DNA from: Candidatus Kaiserbacteria bacterium
GTDB taxonomy: Bacteria > Patescibacteriota > Minisyncoccia > Phycocordibacterales > UBA2100
NCBI GenBank assembly: GCA_016217975.1
Contig: JACRFH010000054.1
Coordinates: forward strand, 1 to 39,771
Reading direction: 5' to 3'
DNA: 39,771 bases
The notes under the pieces are model-generated. The model saw nothing but the letters and a program-made list of their open reading frames with translations, had not been told where the DNA came from and made no database searches. Shown here piece after piece: positions 1 to 8,987 of this stretch (position 1 is its first letter; the number at the start of each line of letters is the position of its first letter). The position numbers and the translations under genes are program-made.

Positions 1-111
1 GATCTCGATGGCTCATTCTCTGCGCTCAAGAAGAAACTGTCGGTGCATCATGGGCTACGACGTGACCGACGCTTCAAAGTGATTTCGCAATTGTTGCTTC
101 GCGCGCGTTAA
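1..111 (+). CDS. 3' end of an unidentified gene (partial)
   Basis: From the first base the frame is open for 36 codons and closes with TAA. The visible tail is basic (KKK, RRDRR) and ends QLLLRAR. It cannot be assigned to a family from so little sequence. It would converge on rpoC and could share the bidirectional terminator about 95 bases downstream. An open frame this short can occur by chance, so the call is weak. Bases 112-206 show nothing else. Confidence 0.25.
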   Translation, partial: DLDGSFSALKKKLSVHHGLRRDRRFKVISQLLLRAR

Positions 112-206
112 TTTCAGCCTCCCATTTGTTCCTTTAAACCGGATGTTCCGCAGGCTAGCAGCGGATAGTGTCACTCGGCACGATCCACAGCTACAGGCCG
201 GTATTA

Positions 207-238
207 ACCAAAAATCCACCTTTCGGTGGATTTTTGGT
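207..238. terminator. Bidirectional intrinsic terminator after rpoC
   Basis: A perfect 14-base-pair stem (ACCAAAAATCCACC at 207-220 with its complement at 225-238) encloses the tetraloop TTTC. A-rich and T-rich tracts within the stem give a T-run on either strand. It lies 9 bases past the rpoC stop and can also end transcription coming from the left edge. Confidence 0.85.
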
Positions 239-246
239 GTTCCTCC

Positions 247-3200
247 CTACTTCTGAATCGGTGTCTCTATCGGCGCCATTGCAGCGACCGCTGCGTCTTT
301 GGCAGCAAGCTCGGCTTGAAGACCCTTGATCATCGCGTGCTTCTTGCTCCCGGCAAATCCGGTTCCAGCCGGAATGAGGCGACCGATGATGACATTTTCC
401 TTGAGACCGACCAATCGGTCCACTGCGCCAGAGACAGCAGCTTCGGCGAGCTTGCGTGGAGTATTTTGGAAGGAGATCGCCGAGAGGAAGGATGCGCGCG
501 TGAGCGAAACTTCGGTGATGCCGAGAAGTAAGCCCTTGCCCTTCGCCGGCTCTTTCCCTGCTTCTTTCATTTCATTGTTGACACGCTCAAACTCAAAGTC
601 TGCAACAATGTCGCCCGCGGAGAATCCGGTGTCTCCCGCGGAAACGACAGAAACGCGGCTAAACATCTGCTTCACGATAATCTCGAGGTGTTTGCGGCCC
701 GTCGAGACTCCCTGAAGCTCGTAGATGCGCATGATTTCCGCGATGATGTATTCTTGTGCGCGCTCCTTACCGGCAAGCACGAAGAGCTCATCGAGATCGG
801 CGGAACCATCGGTGAGGAAATCGCCTTTGACGACAGTAGCACCTTGCTTCACCACAATCTGGCGTGTTGCCGGAACACGGTATTCCGTATCGCGCTTGGC
901 GGCCTTACCACCTTCGGGAAGAATATGAATGACGGTCTCCGACCCGTCGCGCTCAATGGATTGCACGACGCCATTCACGTGCGCGATCGACGCAGGACTC
1001 TTTGGCATGCGGCACTCGAAGACTTCTTCAACACGCGGGAGTCCCATGGTAATGTCGCCGCCTGCTGTTGCGACACCTCCGGTGTGGAAGGTACGCATCG
1101 TAAGCTGGGTGCCTGGTTCGCCGATCGCCTGTGCAGCCACTACACCTACTGCTTCGCCGATATCGATAAGATCGCCGTTTGAAAGATCAACTCCATAACA
1201 CTTCTGGCATACGCCGCGCGCAACCTTGCAGGTCATGGGCGAGCGTACGGTCACACTTGCTGCAGTAGATGATTCCACTGCCTTCGCGTCATCGCGACTC
1301 AAGAGGGCACCGCGCTTCCAGCCAGAGGCTGGTCCGCCTTCGGCGGAGAAGTTTCCTTCGACACTCTCCGCCACAACGCGGCCCAAGAGACGGTCCGCAA
1401 AACTCCCACCGATATTTTCTTTACCCGGTCGCTGAATCACAATGCCATCTTTGGTGCCGCAATCGTCTTCGAGTATCACGACATCGTGCGACACGTCAAA
1501 GAGACGGCGCGTGAGGTAGCCGGCACGCGCGGTATTGAGCGCGGTATCGGCCAAGCCTTTCCTGGCACCGTGTGTTGAGATGAAATACTCGATCGGGGTC
1601 AGTCCCTCTTTGTATGACGCAACAACCGGAAATTCGATAATCTCGCCGCGAGGGTTTGTGATGAGCCCCTTCATGCCTGCCATTTGGTGAAGTTGCACTG
1701 CACTCCCGCGCGCGCCCGAGGTAATCATATCGTGGACAGGTCCGTTTTTATCGAGCGACTCAAGCACGTGTTTCCTTAGTTCACCGGAGACCTTGCCCCA
1801 AATCTCGATAATGGCCCGCTTGCGCTCATCTTCGGTCAAAAGTCCGTTCTCGAAATTTTCCTGTTCTTTAGCGGCAGCTTGGCGGCCATTTTTGACCATC
1901 TCGGACTTGATGCCTGGCACCATTACATCAGATATAGACCACGTGATGCCTGCGTGTGTTGCGTAGCGAAAACCGAACGCCTTGATCTTGTCGAGAATCG
2001 CAGGAATGCCATCGAGTTTGTAATGAGTTACGAGATCATGAACCAACGCACCCATACGTTTATTGGTTATCTCTTCATTTACATACGCATAATCGCTCGG
2101 AAGTACTGAATTGAAGAGCAGCCGTCCGACGGTTGTCTCAAAAACCTTGCCCTCGAATTTCTCGTACTTCTTGCTGTCTCCCGGAAGAATCTTCACCTTG
2201 GCGCGCAAATCGATCGCCCCAAAATCGTGTGCGGTTATTGCGGCGTTTGTGGAGGGGAATGCACTTCCCTCGCCTTTTAGACCACCCACGGCCTTCGTCA
2301 TCCAGTAACAACCGAGGACAATATCGAGAAGCTTTGATGCAACGACAACGTCGCCAGATCCGGGTTTCAAGACATTTTTGTTGGACGACATGATGAGCGC
2401 GGCTTCCATCTGTGCAGCCTCCGAAAGTGGCACATGCACGGCCATTGCGTCGCCATCGAAGTCGGCGTTATACGCTGGGCAGACAAGCGGATGCACTTGA
2501 ATCGCGTTTCCTTCGATAAGCACAGGCCGGAATGCCTGGATCGACTGGCGGTGCAAGGTCGGTGCGCGGTTCAAGAGTACGTATTTATTCTGAATCGCTT
2601 CTTCAAGAATCGGCCAGACTTCCGGAGCCTCATCTTCGATCAAGCGGCCTGCGCCACGGATGTTGTATGCGAGCTCACGCGCGAGAAGGCCTGCGATCAC
2701 AAACGGTCGGAAAAGTTCGAGCGCCATATGCTTTGGCAAGCCGCATTCATCAAGCGCGAGGTCAGGCCCCACGACGATAACCGAGCGACCCGAATAGTCG
2801 ACGCGTTTTCCCAGAAGATTTTGGCGCAAGTAGCCGTGTTTCCCCTTAAGATAATCGGCAAGCGACTTTAAAGCACGGCGGCGGCCTCCCAAGATTCCAA
2901 GCACGCCTGCGCCGCGGCGCATTGAATTGTCGAGGAGCGCGTCAACTGCTTCCTGCAAAATACGTTTTTCGTTGCGGAGAATGACTTCCGGCGCGTGAAT
3001 TGCCATGAGGCGTTTCAAGCGGTTATTACGATTGATGACGCGGCGATAGAGATCATTCAAGTCCGATGAGGCGTGACGGCCGCCTTCGAGGGCGACCATT
3101 GGGCGGAGCGCCGGCGGGACAACCGGAAGGCGCGTGAGGAACATCCACTCGGGGCGCACGCGCGCGCGCAACATTGATTCGGCAAGTGCGAGACGCTTCC

Positions 3201-3957
3201 GCAGACGGTCTTTGTCGGCCGCACCGGATTTCTCGTACTCGACTTTTAGTTTCTTCACCACGTCGGTGAGATCGATCTTTTTGAGAATAGCATAGAGCGC
3301 TTCGGCACCGATCGCGGCACGAAACATCGCGCCATATTTTACCGCAAAGAGGTGGTACGCAGCCTCATCCAAGACAGCGCCGATTTGGATAGATTCAATC
3401 TCCTTCTTCGCTTTGGTTGCGAGTTCTTTGAGACGTGTCTTTTCTTCTGCATTATTTGCAGCCTTGGTCTTTTGCTCGAATTCCTGTTGGAGATCTTTGA
3501 GAAGTCGTGTACGTTCCATCTCGTCGGCTGATGTAACGATGTAGCCAGCAAAGTAGACGACTTTTTCCACTTCTGCGGCAGAGAGACCAAGCATCAAAGC
3601 GATTCGACTGGGGATGCCGCGGAGAAACCAGATGTGTGCAAGCGGTGTGGCAAGATCGATGTGGCCCATGCGCTCCCTTCTCACGATCGCGCGCGTGATT
3701 TCTACCCCGCATTTCTCACAGACGATGCCGCGGAAACGGATGCCGCGATACTTACCGCAGTAACATTCATAATCTTTTTCCGGCCCGAAGACGCGCTCAT
3801 CAAAGAGTCCATTCTTTTCGGGGCGCTGCGTGCGGTAGTTGATGGTCTCCGGCTTCGTTATCTCTCCTTGCGACCACTCCAAAATGCGATCGGGGCTTGC
3901 GAGGCGCATCTCGACTGCATCAAAATCCTGGGGAATTATGTCTTTCTTTTTCTGCAT
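247..3957 (-). CDS. rpoC: DNA-directed RNA polymerase subunit beta'
   Basis: This is the largest core subunit of RNA polymerase. The catalytic NADFDGD loop, whose three aspartates hold the active-site Mg2+, is near residue 497. The N-terminal zinc site (CYC then CEKC) lies near residues 65-85, and the second zinc cluster (CKVARGVCQKC) is in the C-terminal third. At about 1236 residues it is shorter than the enterobacterial protein and close to the B. subtilis one. ATG 3957 (MQKKKDII) is preferred to a TTG four codons upstream. It follows rpoB after about 43 bases, in a spacer made of imperfect ATTG/CAAT words (AATTTTCAAT, AATTGATCATTG). A 30-base double palindrome at 1318-1347 adds about ten residues (SAEGGPASGW) near residue 870, at a place where homologues have none. 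It is transcribed with rpoB and ends at a strong hairpin. Confidence 0.98.
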   Translation of the reverse strand: MQKKKDIIPQDFDAVEMRLASPDRILEWSQGEITKPETINYRTQRPEKNGLFDERVFGPEKDYECYCGKYRGIRFRGIVCEKCGVEITRAIVRRERMGHIDLATPLAHIWFLRGIPSRIALMLGLSAAEVEKVVYFAGYIVTSADEMERTRLLKDLQQEFEQKTKAANNAEEKTRLKELATKAKKEIESIQIGAVLDEAAYHLFAVKYGAMFRAAIGAEALYAILKKIDLTDVVKKLKVEYEKSGAADKDRLRKRLALAESMLRARVRPEWMFLTRLPVVPPALRPMVALEGGRHASSDLNDLYRRVINRNNRLKRLMAIHAPEVILRNEKRILQEAVDALLDNSMRRGAGVLGILGGRRRALKSLADYLKGKHGYLRQNLLGKRVDYSGRSVIVVGPDLALDECGLPKHMALELFRPFVIAGLLARELAYNIRGAGRLIEDEAPEVWPILEEAIQNKYVLLNRAPTLHRQSIQAFRPVLIEGNAIQVHPLVCPAYNADFDGDAMAVHVPLSEAAQMEAALIMSSNKNVLKPGSGDVVVASKLLDIVLGCYWMTKAVGGLKGEGSAFPSTNAAITAHDFGAIDLRAKVKILPGDSKKYEKFEGKVFETTVGRLLFNSVLPSDYAYVNEEITNKRMGALVHDLVTHYKLDGIPAILDKIKAFGFRYATHAGITWSISDVMVPGIKSEMVKNGRQAAAKEQENFENGLLTEDERKRAIIEIWGKVSGELRKHVLESLDKNGPVHDMITSGARGSAVQLHQMAGMKGLITNPRGEIIEFPVVASYKEGLTPIEYFISTHGARKGLADTALNTARAGYLTRRLFDVSHDVVILEDDCGTKDGIVIQRPGKENIGGSFADRLLGRVVAESVEGNFSAEGGPASGWKRGALLSRDDAKAVESSTAASVTVRSPMTCKVARGVCQKCYGVDLSNGDLIDIGEAVGVVAAQAIGEPGTQLTMRTFHTGGVATAGGDITMGLPRVEEVFECRMPKSPASIAHVNGVVQSIERDGSETVIHILPEGGKAAKRDTEYRVPATRQIVVKQGATVVKGDFLTDGSADLDELFVLAGKERAQEYIIAEIMRIYELQGVSTGRKHLEIIVKQMFSRVSVVSAGDTGFSAGDIVADFEFERVNNEMKEAGKEPAKGKGLLLGITEVSLTRASFLSAISFQNTPRKLAEAAVSGAVDRLVGLKENVIIGRLIPAGTGFAGSKKHAMIKGLQAELAAKDAAVAAMAPIETPIQK
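1318..1347. repeat. In-frame double palindrome in rpoC
   Basis: Two 15-base hairpins lie head to tail: CCAGCC-aga-GGCTGG (1318-1332) and TCCGCC-ttc-GGCGGA (1333-1347). They are read in frame as part of RpoC (peptide SAEGGPASGW). The same two-unit design occurs in gyrB, in pheS and between gyrB and pheT. Confidence 0.8.
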
Positions 3958-4000
3958 AATAATTTTCAATCTTTAATTTGCAATTTTCATTGAGAATTGA

Positions 4001-7000
4001 TCATTGATAATTCCTTGTTCGCGGCTGCTGTTCCGTACCGCCTTTGAATTCGATATCAATACCAAGACCTCGAAGATGGCGCACCAAGACATTAAACGTT
4101 GCCGGCGTGTTTGTCTCTTCGATGCGCTTGCCAGAAACAATCGCGTCGAACGCCGCCGAGCGGCCGAGGATGTCGTCGGATTTGATAGTGAGAATCTCGC
4201 GAAGTGAGTAGGCAGCACCATAGCCCAAGAATGCCCACACTTCCATCTCTCCCACGCGCTGGCCGCCGTTTTGCGCCTTGCCGCCGAGCGGCTGCTGGGT
4301 CGTAAGCGAGTATGGACCAATGGAGCGCATGTGGATCTTGTCTTCCACCATGTGATGCAGCTTGAGCATGTACATAATGCCGACCGACACTGGCTGAGCA
4401 AAAGGTTCGCCTGTGCGTCCGTCGAAGAGTTCGCGCTTGCCGCTTTCGTGCACGCCCGCTTTTTCGAGCTCCGTCTTGATTTCGCTTTCCGAGGCACCAG
4501 CAAAAGACGGCACGACTGCCTGGTAGCCCAGCGTCTCAGCCGCGAGTCCAAGATGGAGCTCGAGAATCTGGCCGAGGTTCATACGCGACGGCACGCCAAG
4601 CGGCGTCAATATGATGTCGACGGGATTGCCGTCCTTGTCAAACGGCATATCTTCTTCCGGAAGTACGCGCGAGATGACGCCTTTGTTGCCGTGGCGGCCT
4701 GCAAGCTTGTCACCCACCGAGATCGTGCGAAGCTGCGCAACTTCGACGTGCACGCGCTTGATGACACCACTCTCGAGCTGATCGCCCGATTCGCGCGAGA
4801 AGACTTTGATTCCCACAATACGACCCCGCTTACCACCCTCCATGCGCATCGAGGTGTCTTTTACGTCTTTTGCTTTCTCACCGAAAATTGCGTGCAACAG
4901 TCTTTCCTCGGGAGTAAGCTGTGTCTCACCTTTCGGCGTTACCTTGCCGACCAAGATGTCTCCGGGGCGGACTTCTGCGCCGATACGAACCACGCCTTCT
5001 TCGTCGAGATTGCGGAGTTTGAATTCAGACACGTTTGGAATATCGTGGGTAGTCACCTCGGGCCCGAGCTTGGTATCGCGAACGACACAGATAAATTCCT
5101 CCATGTGAATCGAGGTAAAACGCGCTTCCTTGGCAAGACGCTCAGATATCACGATCGCATCTTCGTAGTTGTTGCCAAACCATGGCAAGAATGCGACGCG
5201 GACGTTCTGGCCGATCGCCATCTGACCGCCGACAGACGTGGAGGTATCAGCGAGCACACTTCCCTTTTTGACATGATCGCCTACCGAGACGTTGGGTCGC
5301 TGATGAAAACAAGTAAAGCCATTGGTGCGGGAGAAATTCACGAGTCTGTACTCCTTGGTCTTTCCATCATTATTCTTGACCTTGATCAACTGGGCGTCCG
5401 CATGAGTAACTTCGCCTGCCTCTTCTGCAATCACGAGTCTTCCTGAATCGCGTGCAGCAGCGGCTTCAACTCCCGTCGCCACATACGGAGCATCAGGCAC
5501 CGCGAGAGGCACTGCCTGTTTCTGCATGTTGGAGCCCATGAGCGCGCGGTTGGCGTCGTCGTTCTCAACGAATGGAATGAGAGAAGTGGCGACGGAAAAT
5601 GGCTGATTGGTTGCCACCTCGATGAGGTCGACTTTCTCTCGGGCGACTACCGTGGGCTTTCCGTTTTTGCGAACGTCGACAAAGACACTCGAAATTTTGC
5701 CATTGTCATCGCGAGGCACCGCCGCATGCGCGATTGCATATTCCTCTTCCTCATGCGCATTGAGATACACGATCTCATCGCTCACTTTGCCCTTTATCAC
5801 TTTTGCGTACGGCGTCTCGATGATACCGAATTCGTTGGGTCGCGCATAGAGACTCATGTGAAGGACAAGCCCGATGTTCTTGCCTTCCGGTGTGTGAATA
5901 GGACACACACGACCGTAATGCGAAGGGTGTACGTCGCGTACTTCTAGTCCGGCGCGCTCGCTGGTGAGGCCGCCGCGGCCGAGCGTTGAGAGTATACGAA
6001 GATGCTCTATCTCATCCAAAATGTTGTACTGCTGCATCAATTGCGAGAGCTGATCAGTGGTGAAAAATTCGCGGACCGCTGCCTGAAACGGTCGCGGATT
6101 TACGAATGATACCGGTGTCGAAGTCTCAGCATCTACCATAGCCATCCTATCCTGGATATTGCGCTTCATGCGAGAGAGTCCCACACGCATGCGGCTCTCC
6201 AAAAGCTCTCCTACAAACCGCACGCGACGAAATCCAAGATGGTCGATGTCGTCGGCACCTGCCTCGGGATTCGCATTCAATTCTGAGATATGAACAATAA
6301 TGCGCGCAATATCATCCACGGTCAGCGTGGCGCCCGAAAGATCACTTTCCTTGGTGGGAAGGTCGAAGCGACGGTTGAAATGAAAACGGCCAACCTTGGA
6401 GAGATCGTAGCGCTCCGCGGAGAGTGTCGAATTGACGTGATCGGTGGAGCTATCAACATTGGCAATGTCGCCATCGCGCAGGCGTCGATAGATTTCCACG
6501 TATGCTTCGTCGACCGTTTTTGCACTATCTCCCGCGAGTGTCGTCTGTATGGCATCCTTGGCGGCGGTCTTATCAAACTTGGCGAGTATCTCTTTATCAG
6601 TCTTCAGTCCCAAGACACGCAAAAGCGCCGTCACGGGGAATTGCCTCTTGCGATCGATCTTCACATAGATTGCTCCATCAGAATCTGACTCGATCTCGAT
6701 CCATACACCGCGCGCAGGAATGATCTTCGCAGCGAAATAATTTTTGCCCTTGTATGGAATGCCTTCAAAGAAAACACCGTAGCTGCGCGCAAGCTGCGCA
6801 ACAACGATTCTTTCGACGCCGTTGATTATGAACGTGCCGTGCGCGGTCATCCATGGGAAATCCGCGAGAAATATTTCCTGCTCTTTTTCCTCACCGGTTG
6901 TCTTGTTCTTGAGCTTTGCGACCATCGAGAGCGGCGCCTCGTAGGTTTTCATGTGGCTTTTGGCGTACTGCTCGTCCCAACGAAGATCGCCAAATTTAAA

Positions 7001-7198
7001 TTTCACGAGTTTGAGATCAAATTTCTTTTTGGAATGATCGCTTATTTCCGAAAATTCTTTGAAGACTTTCTCCGCTCCACCTTCCACGAAATCGCGAAAC
7101 GATTTTATCTGGCTTTCAACGAGAGAAGGAAGCTTCACGAGTGGCTCGCGAAACTTCCCGAAAAACTTCTGTGGACGCACATTGCTCGTCTTTGCCAT
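4001..7198 (-). CDS. rpoB: DNA-directed RNA polymerase subunit beta
   Basis: The beta subunit forms one side of the RNA polymerase cleft and contributes to initiation and rifampicin binding. The family fingerprints are all present: FFTTDQLSQLMQQYN and LGRGGLTSERAGLEVRDVHPSHYGR in the rifampicin region, HTPEGKNIGL, GQNVRVAF, the KLAGRHGNKGV lysine region, and the GGKAQNGGQRVGEMEVWA C-terminal signature. At 1065 residues it is near the short end for bacteria. The ATG start has no Shine-Dalgarno sequence. It is preceded by a leader of about 160 bases from the promoter at 7366-7393. It is first in an rpoB-rpoC transcript. The rplJ/rplL genes usually found upstream are not here. Confidence 0.98.
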   Translation of the reverse strand: MAKTSNVRPQKFFGKFREPLVKLPSLVESQIKSFRDFVEGGAEKVFKEFSEISDHSKKKFDLKLVKFKFGDLRWDEQYAKSHMKTYEAPLSMVAKLKNKTTGEEKEQEIFLADFPWMTAHGTFIINGVERIVVAQLARSYGVFFEGIPYKGKNYFAAKIIPARGVWIEIESDSDGAIYVKIDRKRQFPVTALLRVLGLKTDKEILAKFDKTAAKDAIQTTLAGDSAKTVDEAYVEIYRRLRDGDIANVDSSTDHVNSTLSAERYDLSKVGRFHFNRRFDLPTKESDLSGATLTVDDIARIIVHISELNANPEAGADDIDHLGFRRVRFVGELLESRMRVGLSRMKRNIQDRMAMVDAETSTPVSFVNPRPFQAAVREFFTTDQLSQLMQQYNILDEIEHLRILSTLGRGGLTSERAGLEVRDVHPSHYGRVCPIHTPEGKNIGLVLHMSLYARPNEFGIIETPYAKVIKGKVSDEIVYLNAHEEEEYAIAHAAVPRDDNGKISSVFVDVRKNGKPTVVAREKVDLIEVATNQPFSVATSLIPFVENDDANRALMGSNMQKQAVPLAVPDAPYVATGVEAAAARDSGRLVIAEEAGEVTHADAQLIKVKNNDGKTKEYRLVNFSRTNGFTCFHQRPNVSVGDHVKKGSVLADTSTSVGGQMAIGQNVRVAFLPWFGNNYEDAIVISERLAKEARFTSIHMEEFICVVRDTKLGPEVTTHDIPNVSEFKLRNLDEEGVVRIGAEVRPGDILVGKVTPKGETQLTPEERLLHAIFGEKAKDVKDTSMRMEGGKRGRIVGIKVFSRESGDQLESGVIKRVHVEVAQLRTISVGDKLAGRHGNKGVISRVLPEEDMPFDKDGNPVDIILTPLGVPSRMNLGQILELHLGLAAETLGYQAVVPSFAGASESEIKTELEKAGVHESGKRELFDGRTGEPFAQPVSVGIMYMLKLHHMVEDKIHMRSIGPYSLTTQQPLGGKAQNGGQRVGEMEVWAFLGYGAAYSLREILTIKSDDILGRSAAFDAIVSGKRIEETNTPATFNVLVRHLRGLGIDIEFKGGTEQQPRTRNYQ

Positions 7199-7365
7199 GT
7201 CGCAATCGCTGGACGCTAAACACTATTCGTGCCGCGCCAAACGCACTAGCTTTTATAAAAGAGAACGGATTCGATTTCTCTCACCGCTCGTGTTTCCCTC
7301 TAACACTCTCTTTTACGTAAAAGCGCAACAATGACTCAATCGGAGCTATACGCAAATGTGTCGGG

Positions 7366-7393
7366 ATTGTATCAGAGTCCTTTCTCTTGTCAA
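7366..7393 (-). promoter_or_regulatory. Strong sigma-70-type promoter for rpoBC
   Basis: On the minus strand a perfect -35 TTGACA (7388-7393) is followed after 16 bases by the -10 TACAAT (7366-7371). Unlike most genes here, rpoB then has a long leader of about 160 bases. Its -35 overlaps a TTGTCA that faces the other way. Confidence 0.8.
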
Positions 7394-7416
7394 CTTGCAG
7401 GCCCTGCCCCTACATG
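7387..7416 (+). promoter_or_regulatory. Possible divergent promoter sharing the rpoB -35 bases
   Basis: TTGTCA (7387-7392) is followed after 18 bases by TACATG (7411-7416) and would serve the small gene at 7473. The -35 hexamer overlaps the rpoB -35 on the other strand almost completely (TTGTCAA). The -10 is a weak match, so this is tentative. Confidence 0.35.
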
Positions 7417-7472
7417 GTCTAAATGTGCGACGAACCACAGACAGGTTCGAACCTTAACCGTAGGAGGTCGCC

Positions 7473-7646
7473 GTGGCAACACAGCGGAAAAGCAAGAAAA
7501 GAAAATCTCTCGTGCTTCGTATAAGGAAATCCCGTGACTGGCTCTGCTATCTCGTCGATACGTCGGACAAGGTAACGAGCTACATGGGCGAGGGCGAAAT
7601 CCCCCGAATCCTGAAGGAGGTCGAGTCTTGGCTCAAAGAAAGATGA
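7473..7646 (+). CDS. Small basic protein of unknown function (57 aa)
   Basis: A GTG start lies 6 bases after a textbook Shine-Dalgarno sequence (TAGGAGG), which is exceptional in this window. The product opens with a very basic stretch (QRKSKKRKS) followed by LVLRIRKSRDWLCYLV and ends KEVESWLKER, which could be a helix. No family was recognised. It stands alone between rpoB and trmD, is divergent from rpoB, and is closed by a hairpin at 7673-7696, so it looks like a self-contained unit. A 12-base palindrome, AGGTTCGAACCT, lies in its leader at 7443-7454 and might be an operator. The ribosome binding site and the terminator support a real gene; the function is unknown. Confidence 0.6.
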   Translation: MATQRKSKKRKSLVLRIRKSRDWLCYLVDTSDKVTSYMGEGEIPRILKEVESWLKER

Positions 7647-7672
7647 GCCACTTGCTTACGGAACAGACTTTG

Positions 7673-7696
7673 GAGGGCTCGCTTCAGCGGGCCTTC
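7673..7696 (+). terminator. Intrinsic terminator after the small gene
   Basis: A stem of about 10 base pairs (GAGGGCTCGC with GCGGGCCTTC, two G-T pairs) is followed by a pyrimidine-rich tail ending in GATATTTTAGTTTT. It lies 26 bases past the 57-aa gene. Confidence 0.65.
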
Positions 7697-7772
7697 TTCT
7701 TTGATATTTTAGTTTTGGAAACCCAAATATCGGTGTCCTTATTATTATGCTATAGCATCAAAATAAGAATAT

Positions 7773-8414
7773 TCAGCCGCGCTTCTTTTTCTTCCACTCT
7801 TCAATCTTGGCGTGATTGCCAGTAAGGAGAACTGGCGGGACTTTGTATTTCTTGCCCTTCCACACGAGGACTTCCGGGCGCGTGTAGACCTCGGGAGAAG
7901 AAACGCGAGAGGCTTCGAGGGATTCGGCTTTGCCGAGGACTCCTGGAATGAAGCGAGAAATTGCGTCGATAAGAGTTGCCGCTGGAAGCTCGCCTCCGGT
8001 GAGAACGTACGGCCCGACGGAAACTAATTTGGCTTTGAGAATCTTTTGCACGCGCGCATCCACGCCCTCATAACGCCCGCAGATCATGATGATGTGTTTT
8101 TTATTTGAGAGCTTCTTTGCCGATGCTTCGTCGAATACTTTTCCATCGGTCGAAAAGAAAATAACTTCCGCTTTTTTGGCCTTCTTCATCGCCGCAACAA
8201 CCGCACGAAGCATGCCATCGGGCTCGAGGACCATCCCCGGTCCACCGCCGTATGGCCTTCGATCCACGCGTCCGTATTTGTCTTTGGTGTAATTCTTTGG
8301 ATCGTAATACGACACCTTCACGAGACCTTTCTCGCGCGCCTTGCCGAGAATCGAGCTCATGAGATACGGCTCGATCGCATCGGGGAAAAGGGAGACTATG
8401 TGGAAGTGCAGCAT
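7773..8414 (-). CDS. trmD: tRNA (guanine-37-N1)-methyltransferase
   Basis: TrmD methylates G37 next to the anticodon of tRNAs reading CNN codons, using S-adenosylmethionine bound in a trefoil knot, and so prevents +1 frameshifting. The protein starts MLHFHIVSLFPDAIEPYL. It carries the RRPYGGGPGMV segment, the knot motifs ICGRYEGVDARV and GPYVLTGGELPA, and the RPEVLVWKGKKYKVPPVLLTGNH region that ends the core. At 213 residues it lacks part of the usual C-terminal helix. Upstream on the same strand are the KH-domain gene and rpsP, the order known from rpsP-ylqC-rimM-trmD operons. No rimM is present here. An inverted repeat fills the gap to the KH gene and touches the start codon region. Confidence 0.96.
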   Translation of the reverse strand: MLHFHIVSLFPDAIEPYLMSSILGKAREKGLVKVSYYDPKNYTKDKYGRVDRRPYGGGPGMVLEPDGMLRAVVAAMKKAKKAEVIFFSTDGKVFDEASAKKLSNKKHIIMICGRYEGVDARVQKILKAKLVSVGPYVLTGGELPAATLIDAISRFIPGVLGKAESLEASRVSSPEVYTRPEVLVWKGKKYKVPPVLLTGNHAKIEEWKKKKRG

Positions 8415-8426
8415 ACGTTAGCTTTT

Positions 8427-8505
8427 AGCTTCTAGGTGCTAGCTTCTAGTAAATACCAAACACCGACGCATTTTCCTAAAAGCTAGAAGCTAGTGACTAG
8501 AAGCT
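8427..8505. repeat. CTAG-rich inverted repeat between the KH gene and trmD
   Basis: Two 23-base arms (8427-8449 and 8483-8505) are inverted copies matching at 20 of 23 positions. Each has the form AGCTTCTAG-nnn-CTAGCTTCTAG, and they are separated by 33 bases. Related CTAG/TAGC-rich repeats lie at 13427-13470, 14383-14407 and 38324-38379. Confidence 0.8.
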
Positions 8506-8507
8506 CT

Positions 8508-8906
8508 TTATTTGAGCGAGTCGAGAACGTCGTCGAGACTCTTCTCTTGCCTGATGTGCGCGGTGCGCTCTTTTGGCTCGACATCGGCCATCGTGCCCAC
8601 GTCTTCGGGATCGCCCATGTCGATTGGTCCTCCTTGCTGACTTCGCATGCCACCTTCCGGCTCATCTATTTTGAGATTGACGCGCGCATCGTTTTTCATA
8701 CCCACGACGCGAAGAATCGTGCGGATCGCTTTTGCAGTCGCTCCCGAGCGACCAATCACTTTGCCCATGTCATCCTTGTCGACCGAGAGGCGAAGAAGAA
8801 CGCCCATTTCATCGACGGTACGCTCGATCTTCACTCCTTCCGGCTTGTCTACCAATGCCTTGATAACGTACTCCAAAAACTGCTGATCTCTTTCTGTGTC
8901 TGCCAT
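8508..8906 (-). CDS. khpA: KH-domain RNA-binding protein, KhpA/YlqC family
   Basis: This is a single type-II-like KH domain protein. KhpA-type proteins bind RNA, often with KhpB, and influence cell division and translation. The signature is GKVIGRSGATAKAIRTIL, with the GxxG loop (IGRSG) near residue 50, preceded by VRLSVDKDDM-like strands. It is longer (132 aa) than the usual 75-80 residues. The extra C-terminal tail is Gly/Asp-rich, then charged, and ends EKSLDDVLDSLK; no domain was recognised in the tail. It sits between rpsP and trmD, as ylqC does in Firmicutes. A GGAAG sequence about 8 bases before the ATG may serve as a ribosome binding site. Confidence 0.85.
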   Translation of the reverse strand: MADTERDQQFLEYVIKALVDKPEGVKIERTVDEMGVLLRLSVDKDDMGKVIGRSGATAKAIRTILRVVGMKNDARVNLKIDEPEGGMRSQQGGPIDMGDPEDVGTMADVEPKERTAHIRQEKSLDDVLDSLK

Positions 8907-8987
8907 ATCTGTCTTCCTATCGTTCTGGTAATGAAAGCAGAATACAAGAAAAGACGCTCGCCGTCAAAGAGCGCTTTGTTCTTTGGT

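Noticed and set aside
4271-5446. 391-codon open frame on the plus strand inside rpoB
   Set aside because: It is antisense to a certain gene, has no family motif and reflects the codon pattern of rpoB read backwards.
7443-7454. AGGTTCGAACCT read as a tRNA T-arm
   Set aside because: No acceptor, D or anticodon arm can be built around it; it is a plain palindrome in the leader of the small gene.
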